The notes below the pieces were generated by a model. The model made no database searches, was not told where the DNA came from, and was given only the letters and a program-made list of their open reading frames with translations. Source: Gavia stellata (Eukaryota; Chordata; Aves; Gaviiformes; Gaviidae). Taken from it: a stretch of 64,000 bases of DNA. The position numbers were made by a program, and so were the translations under genes. This document shows, one piece after another, positions 49,010-64,000 of this stretch. Position 1 is the stretch's first letter. Each line of letters begins with the position of its first letter. The stretch is taken from positions 40,157,095 through 40,221,094 of the forward strand of contig NC_082597.1 in NCBI RefSeq assembly GCF_030936135.1, written 5' to 3'.

Positions 49010-52000
49010 TCATCTCAAGGGCTCTGAAATGTTTCTGATAACTGAATGAGTGTTTGGTGACGGGGATTACGGACAGGACGACTTCGAGCACAGGTCTCCC
49101 TCTCTCACCCACACTCCTGCTCGCTCCCCCCCGAAAACATTCCTTCTTGCTTCTTCCCGCACACTATAAATGTTCTTGGATTTTGCCCCAAACAGTCGCC
49201 CCGATGCCCCAGCGCCTTACCTCTCGCTCCAGCTGTGCTGTCTGTGCAGCTGGTGCTGGCTGCAGGGATTGGCTCGGGAAAGTAAACACCACAGAAGACC
49301 AAATTTTTAAACTCAGATGTTTAGCTTTCATGAAACTTTCAGCGGAAATGTTGGATGTAATCTAATTGTTGTTTTAAATACCTGTCAAGACTTGACTGAC
49401 TTTCCAGATGAATGGCACTTTTAGGGATTTACTTTGGAGGGTGCCAAATACATAATTTCAGAGTGTAACTTGCCACCCAGTACTTATCTTAAACCTTTAA
49501 CACAAATACTTGGCAAACTGCTATCTTGAGCTGTTCTACTATTTATGTTCCTAATTTAACGGTGTTTACTACAGCCTCTGGCACTCTTGACTGTGTAGGG
49601 CCTTTTTCATTACATTATGGTTTTTTCTTGTCTGAATCCCTGTTTAATACGCCCACTATCACAACCTGCCAAGGCTGTTCTCCGACCGCCTTCCGACCGT
49701 GCTACTGCAGTTCCTGTATCTGTACCAAAACCTGGCAAGAAACTGCCATGGATTTAATTCCATCAAGATTCTCACTTGTTATGAGTGAGATAAATACAAT
49801 GTTAAACGTTTAGATGTGACAGTGTAAACTGTTCCCCTCCTTTTCTCAGCAGGACCCATTGCTATTCAGGTCAGGACCTCTGATTTCTGAGAGGAGCCTT
49901 TCCATGCGTAGGCACCTCTGCATACTTTGGCTTCTTGAGCTGCTGCTGTTTTAAGCTTTCTTGGGGATTGTCCCACTTGCATGTTGGCCACGGAATTTGG
50001 GTTTGAAAGCTGGCAGAGTGTTTTAAGGTGAAATAGCCTTTCCAGCAGCTGGCTCTCTACTTTGGTATCTACAACTCATTGCTGTCATTTTCCACACTTA
50101 CCATAATCTAGGGAGGATACTTTCTTCAAACGATCTGCAGTTGGTTTCTGGGCATTAGGTGCTACACAACCAAAATATGTGATTGCTGAGAGCCACGTAT
50201 TCTTGGAAAAACAAAAGGCAGAACAAACAGAAGATTGAGAAAAAGGCAATATCAAAACGTTAAGGTGGCCTCTGGATCTCTAGTTAAATCTGGTAATAGA
50301 GAGCTCTTTACTATCACTTGCTTTCAAATGCAAAGCAGCTCTGAGCTATCAATTGAATATAGGCTATAGGATGTTCACTGGTCTTTTCCCTTCAAGATGA
50401 GTGACTGTGGCATGCAACAGTGATGGTATGAAGGATGTATGGAGGGTTTCCTGGGGGAGAAGAACAAAAGAGAGGGCATCTGGGGACCAGTATTGCAGCA
50501 GGACGGAGAACAGCGAGTGCTGCGACCCAAGTGCCATAAAATTGGTTTTGGATGGAGAAGCTGGGCCAAGTGTCAAGCCTGGAGAACAAAGATATGTTGC
50601 AGTCATCTTTGGCTGTAATGTGGAAGAGAGACACTGAAAATACTCTCTCTCATGACAGAAGGCGGGACGTGCTGGGCATAGCATCCCAGCAGCAAGAGCT
50701 GGTTCCTGCTGAACGAGCATCTCAGAGTTGCCACTTCTTTACTGCTTTAACACGATGTGCCCTGTCAGAGGACCACTGTGGAGAACATGTCATTCCTAGA
50801 TTTCACAGGGCATCCTTTCCCAAGCAGTTACCCTGGAATGTGATCTGACTTTTAAGAAAATATTCTCATGGCCCCCAGTAGGTTTTTGTATTTGTTTCCA
50901 TTTCTAAGTGGCTGTGGCACCTTCTAAAGGCAAGACTCCCCACCCCGTTAAGGCACTGTAGGCTACAGGTGTGGAAAACCAAATGCATTTAGCATAAATA
51001 ATAATGAATTTACATCCATGGCAAAGACATGTCCCTTAGATAAATCTCTTTAGATATCCTGCTGATCAGAACAACATAAAAGCCTAGGTAAGAGTATTTT
51101 AAGAGTACAGTTTAGGCATATTTTTCTTAATAATCCATATGGAGAGAAATAACTTTGCAATATACCTTATGTCTATAGTCACAGATACGTATTTTTTCTG
51201 TTTGAATTATTTCTACTTAATGAAACATTTAAGCTGCAGACAACTATTTCTTAGGGATCCTCTGCACTGTAGTTTAATCATTATTCCAGTTTATCAAAAA
51301 AAGTCACGATGACCTTTTGTTGCTGCATTTTGTACCTCTGTTGGCTAAATGAATGTCTGCTTAGAACACACTGTGAGATCAGAGGATTTGGGAAAAAATA
51401 ATCTTCATGTAGTGGGATAACAAAGGGCTACATTTGCAAGAAAATGAACAATCTCGATCCTTCTGAGAATCAGCGATTCAGTGGAGGCTCTAAGGCAAAG
51501 GCAGTCCCCTCAGCAGACCCAGGCAGTCTTTTGAAAGCCACTTCACATCTCCAAAGTTATCCTGATGCCCTCCAACACGAGCATTCATGACTGCCCAGAA
51601 GCATTTGTGGCATTTGAGGAAAAGTTCAAGCGATAAAGGTGCTCAGCACAGACATTGTCTTGCTCTTGTCAAAGTGACACTGCCGTACCAGAGGGCAAGA
51701 CATCTGCTCTGCTGTGCCTCAAGTGGCGCGTGTAGGCTCCTTGAGAAATGCCTTTCTGAAAGTTCACAAATGACCACAGCTATTGCTCACTGCTCCTTCG
51801 GTTTGGTGGCTGGGACGGCTGCGAGACAGAAAACGGGGTTGCTTGCTGAGAACATGTGTAAAACCTCCGAGTCCAAAAGAAACAGGGAACACTGCTCAGA
51901 GCTAGACAATTTAAAAAATTCACAATAAAATGGAAGTAAACATAAAAGCTGTGCGTTTATTCCTGCATTTTTTGAGATTTTTTTTTTAAAATAAAACATT

Positions 52001-53470
52001 AGAATAGAGATACTGGTGCTTTTTCAGATCCAAAGCTCTGCACACAGCTGTGTGACGACACCAGGCTCAGCCTTTGCTGAGAGCAGGTTATGTAGCCCTC
52101 ACAATTTTGGAGGTAAGTTTGAAAAAACAAACCATATATTTCAAAATCCAGGGGACTAACGAAGAGAGCTCTAAAATCATTCATTTTAAGCCTCTCATGC
52201 CCCTCCTTCAGCAGCCTGACATAGCAAGGAAGGAGGCTTAAAGGAAGAGTTTTTAAGAATATCTTTAATATATGGTCATAATGATTTGCTTTACATTTAT
52301 TTAAAGTCCATGCCAGGCATTTAGACCCCTTCTTCCCTCACAAATGCTATGTGTTTGGTTTTTTCTGCTGTTTTTTCTTGACTGGAGTGTTGCCGCTAGA
52401 GCGGATGATGACTCCTGCCTCCTCCATGTTCTTGACATTCATTCTTTGCTACACGCTGTCACACATCTGCTCTCTTTTGGAGGGGTTACTTAGCTCCAGT
52501 TCACCTTCATGTGGTGAGCAGTCTATTTTAAATAAGCGATGTATTGTGGGGGAATAATCATTATCGCTCTTTTCCCAGCATCCTAGCATAGTCTTTTGAA
52601 CAAAAATGGCTGATTATTCAAATTTGGCTTTAATGTATGCTAGGCTGCAGTATGTAATTGCTCACTGCACTTTCTCGTGCAGAGGAAAGATTCAAAAAGT
52701 CTCGCAAGTAAATTGCAGACTCAGTGCTGAGCTTCCTCCCCAGGCAGCTAATGGGTTTGGGGTTGCTCTCTGTCAGATCAGAGTCTCTTTTTGACACCAT
52801 TATTTTTCTGCCAGCTTGACTTGAACCTAAGTGTCAGGGAGGGATGGGAACCACTAACCTCAGGAAACTCGCAGGAAAATCAATCCAAGAGAGTGCGTCC
52901 AAATGTCTTGCTGAAATGTGTGCAAAACCACTGGCTGTTTATTACTGTATGTTGCAGCCTGACATGTTTTTTACTTTTAAGACCCATTTTTTCAGGTGGC
53001 AATCACATTTATGTTTAGACCGGAGCTCTCCCATAAATAGGGAATTACACTTCAGTTGTTAGGGGATGACTTGTCACAACCCTATCAAATGCCCATCTGC
53101 TCAGCCCTGCTTAAATGTCTCCTTGTACAAGGGAAATGGTTATATATTATGTCCTCTTTCTCTGCGTTGAACGCCTCCGGGCCGCTTACTTGGAGGGAAC
53201 CAGGCAAGTCCTTGGACTGCTTCCTCTTTCCCATGCTAACAGGAGCCAAGCTCACCCCATTTGTTATATTTATGTAAAAGACATTAAGGATTGTTAGCAA
53301 AATGTCTATTTGGTCTAGACTGTGCCCTAGTTATCTGTGCCTTAGTAGCTTCACTGGACACCAATATTTGCACAATCCAGCGGTTACCCTGAGAGCAAAT
53401 TGATCGGTTTTCTGCCAAAGCACTGACCTCCTGTGATTGATTGACCTGGCGAACGGCCGTCTGCTGACAA
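49010..53470. other. LRRC10-protease intergenic region
   Basis: 4.5 kb between divergent genes. It contains LRRC10 upstream sequence, including a weak TATA-like TTTATAG on the minus strand near 49165. The frames near 50364-50848 and 51587-51928 have no splice support or recognised homology. No repeat family recognised. Confidence 0.6.
53424..53447 (-). promoter_or_regulatory. Two TGACCT nuclear-receptor half-sites upstream of the protease TATA box
   Basis: TGACCT occurs at 53424-53429 and 53442-53447, a direct repeat with a 12-bp gap, 30-50 bp before the TATA box. These are AGGTCA half-sites on the minus strand. Estrogen-receptor or related binding is inferred only. Confidence 0.35.
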
Positions 53471-53475
53471 CGGGG

Positions 53476-53482
53476 TATAAAA
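53476..53482 (+). promoter_or_regulatory. TATA box of the aspartic protease gene
   Basis: TATAAAA in gggtataaaaaaggg lies 58 bp before the ATG, placing the start of transcription near 53505 and giving a short 5' UTR. Typical of a tissue-regulated gene. Confidence 0.8.
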
Positions 53483-53533
53483 AAGGGACTTCTGAGTAAA
53501 TGAGTGTCATTAGACTCCAAACTGCTTGGAGCC

Positions 53534-63035
<9,502 letters not shown>

Positions 63036-64000
63036 GTCGTGACAGCATTTATACTGCCTTAACTCGAATGTTAATGTAATGATCTTCAACGCACGTGTGA
63101 AGAAGGGCTTTAACTGCAACTCTGGACCTAAATGCAGTCATGTTTGGGCTTTGGGGTGATCCTTGTCCGGAATTATATAGTTTGGTTCAATCTCTATATG
63201 TTTACAACTGAGAAACAATTTTTCCTGAACAACTGATGGACACCACAGCTCTCAGGATGAAGTGAAAACAGCTCAACACTCAGGTTTGCAAAAGAGCAGG
63301 AAGGATAAAAATGCTGAACAGTGCCAGGCTGACAAGATAGCAGTTATGAGTGAAGGCAACTAATCCCAGTCTGGTCTGGTCTGGGTACCCTTTTTTCTTC
63401 TCATGTGCTAGTTTCTACCTCATTTCCTACTGCTTTCCTTTTCCTCACTATTTTCCACAGCTGGGGTTTTGTCCAACCTTGTTTCTCTTTACATGGGCTT
63501 GCTCCAACCAGTTTATATAAAGGGGAATTTGACTGATGCCTGTGTGGCCACTAATTTCCACTACTGTTCCTTGCACACAATTTCCTGCTCCTTACGCCAT
63601 CTCTCAAACCTTCTTTTTCCCTTGGGTTCATTCTTGCTTGAGACTTTTCTCCTCTTTTGGGTCTCAATGTTCAATGTCTGTGTCTTAGGTCAGATGATGC
63701 TTTTAGCATCTGACATCTCTGCCCCATGGCAGCATGGGCATCTATTCGCATTACAAAAACCAGACTGCAACCCTTGCAAAGGGAGCTGCAAAGGGATACT
63801 GCAGCGTCCCTCCACCTCAGATGAGTTATGAGACCAATGCACCAGCACTAGACATCTACTACCCCTTCCTCAGCCACTTCTTGTCAGCAGTGGTAGCAGC
63901 TTCAGCACTGGCAGAGGTGTGAAACAGCCACGGGTAGCTGCGCTGATTTGGCAAAAGAAGATTCACTTCAATTATACCCATTGGAGTACTTTTTTGCATT
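63036..64000. other. Protease 3' UTR and downstream DNA
   Basis: No canonical AATAAA is seen after the stop, so the 3' end cannot be placed. No other gene is visible; by synteny BEST3 would be expected beyond the window. Confidence 0.5.

Overview
The window is nuclear DNA of a bird, or at least a sauropsid. Three signs point there: CR1-type LINE fragments are the only interspersed repeats I could recognise with any assurance, the introns are short and AT-rich with sharp GC rises at promoters, and the gene order FRS2 - CCT2 - LRRC10 - aspartic protease matches the chicken chromosome 1 neighbourhood as I remember it. No bacterial, organellar or viral gene is visible.

Layout. Positions 1-12971 are FRS2 leader and intron territory, with one well-spliced candidate 5' leader exon (10321-10420). 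The five FRS2 coding exons run from 12998 to 22784 (508 aa), followed by a 3' UTR of about 6.5 kb to a poly(A) signal at 29281. A 3 kb spacer leads into a CpG island (about 32140-33150) that is the CCT2 promoter. CCT2 has 16 coding exons (32601-45139, 535 aa) and a short 3' UTR. LRRC10 is a single coding exon on the minus strand (48037-48873, 278 aa), tail to tail with CCT2. After 4.6 kb without genes, a TATA-box promoter at 53476 starts a nine-exon pepsin-family gene (53534-63035, 405 aa). I identify it as the cathepsin E-A-like/nothepsin gene, which placental mammals are reported to lack. The last 1 kb shows no gene.

All four reading frames were assembled by hand from splice sites. Every exon junction keeps frame, and the FRS2 and CCT2 totals equal the human protein lengths (508 and 535 aa) as I remember them. 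The genes do not form a pathway: FRS2 is an FGF-receptor docking adaptor, CCT2 a subunit of the cytosolic TRiC chaperonin, LRRC10 a heart-muscle LRR protein, and the protease a secretory or endolysosomal enzyme. Their proximity is old synteny, not an operon.

Repeats: one 5'-truncated, fairly young CR1 (55693-56700), two ancient antisense CR1 copies (about 8565-9420 and 19785-20640), a (GGGAA)10 tract, a (TTTA)5 tract, and a (GTAT)6 tract that begins exactly at a splice donor. I found no undescribed biological system. The points most worth a second look are a candidate 37-codon upstream ORF in the FRS2 leader, the intact protease gene with a likely dimer-forming cysteine and paired TGACCT half-sites, the microsatellite at its splice donor, and a near-CArG element by LRRC10.
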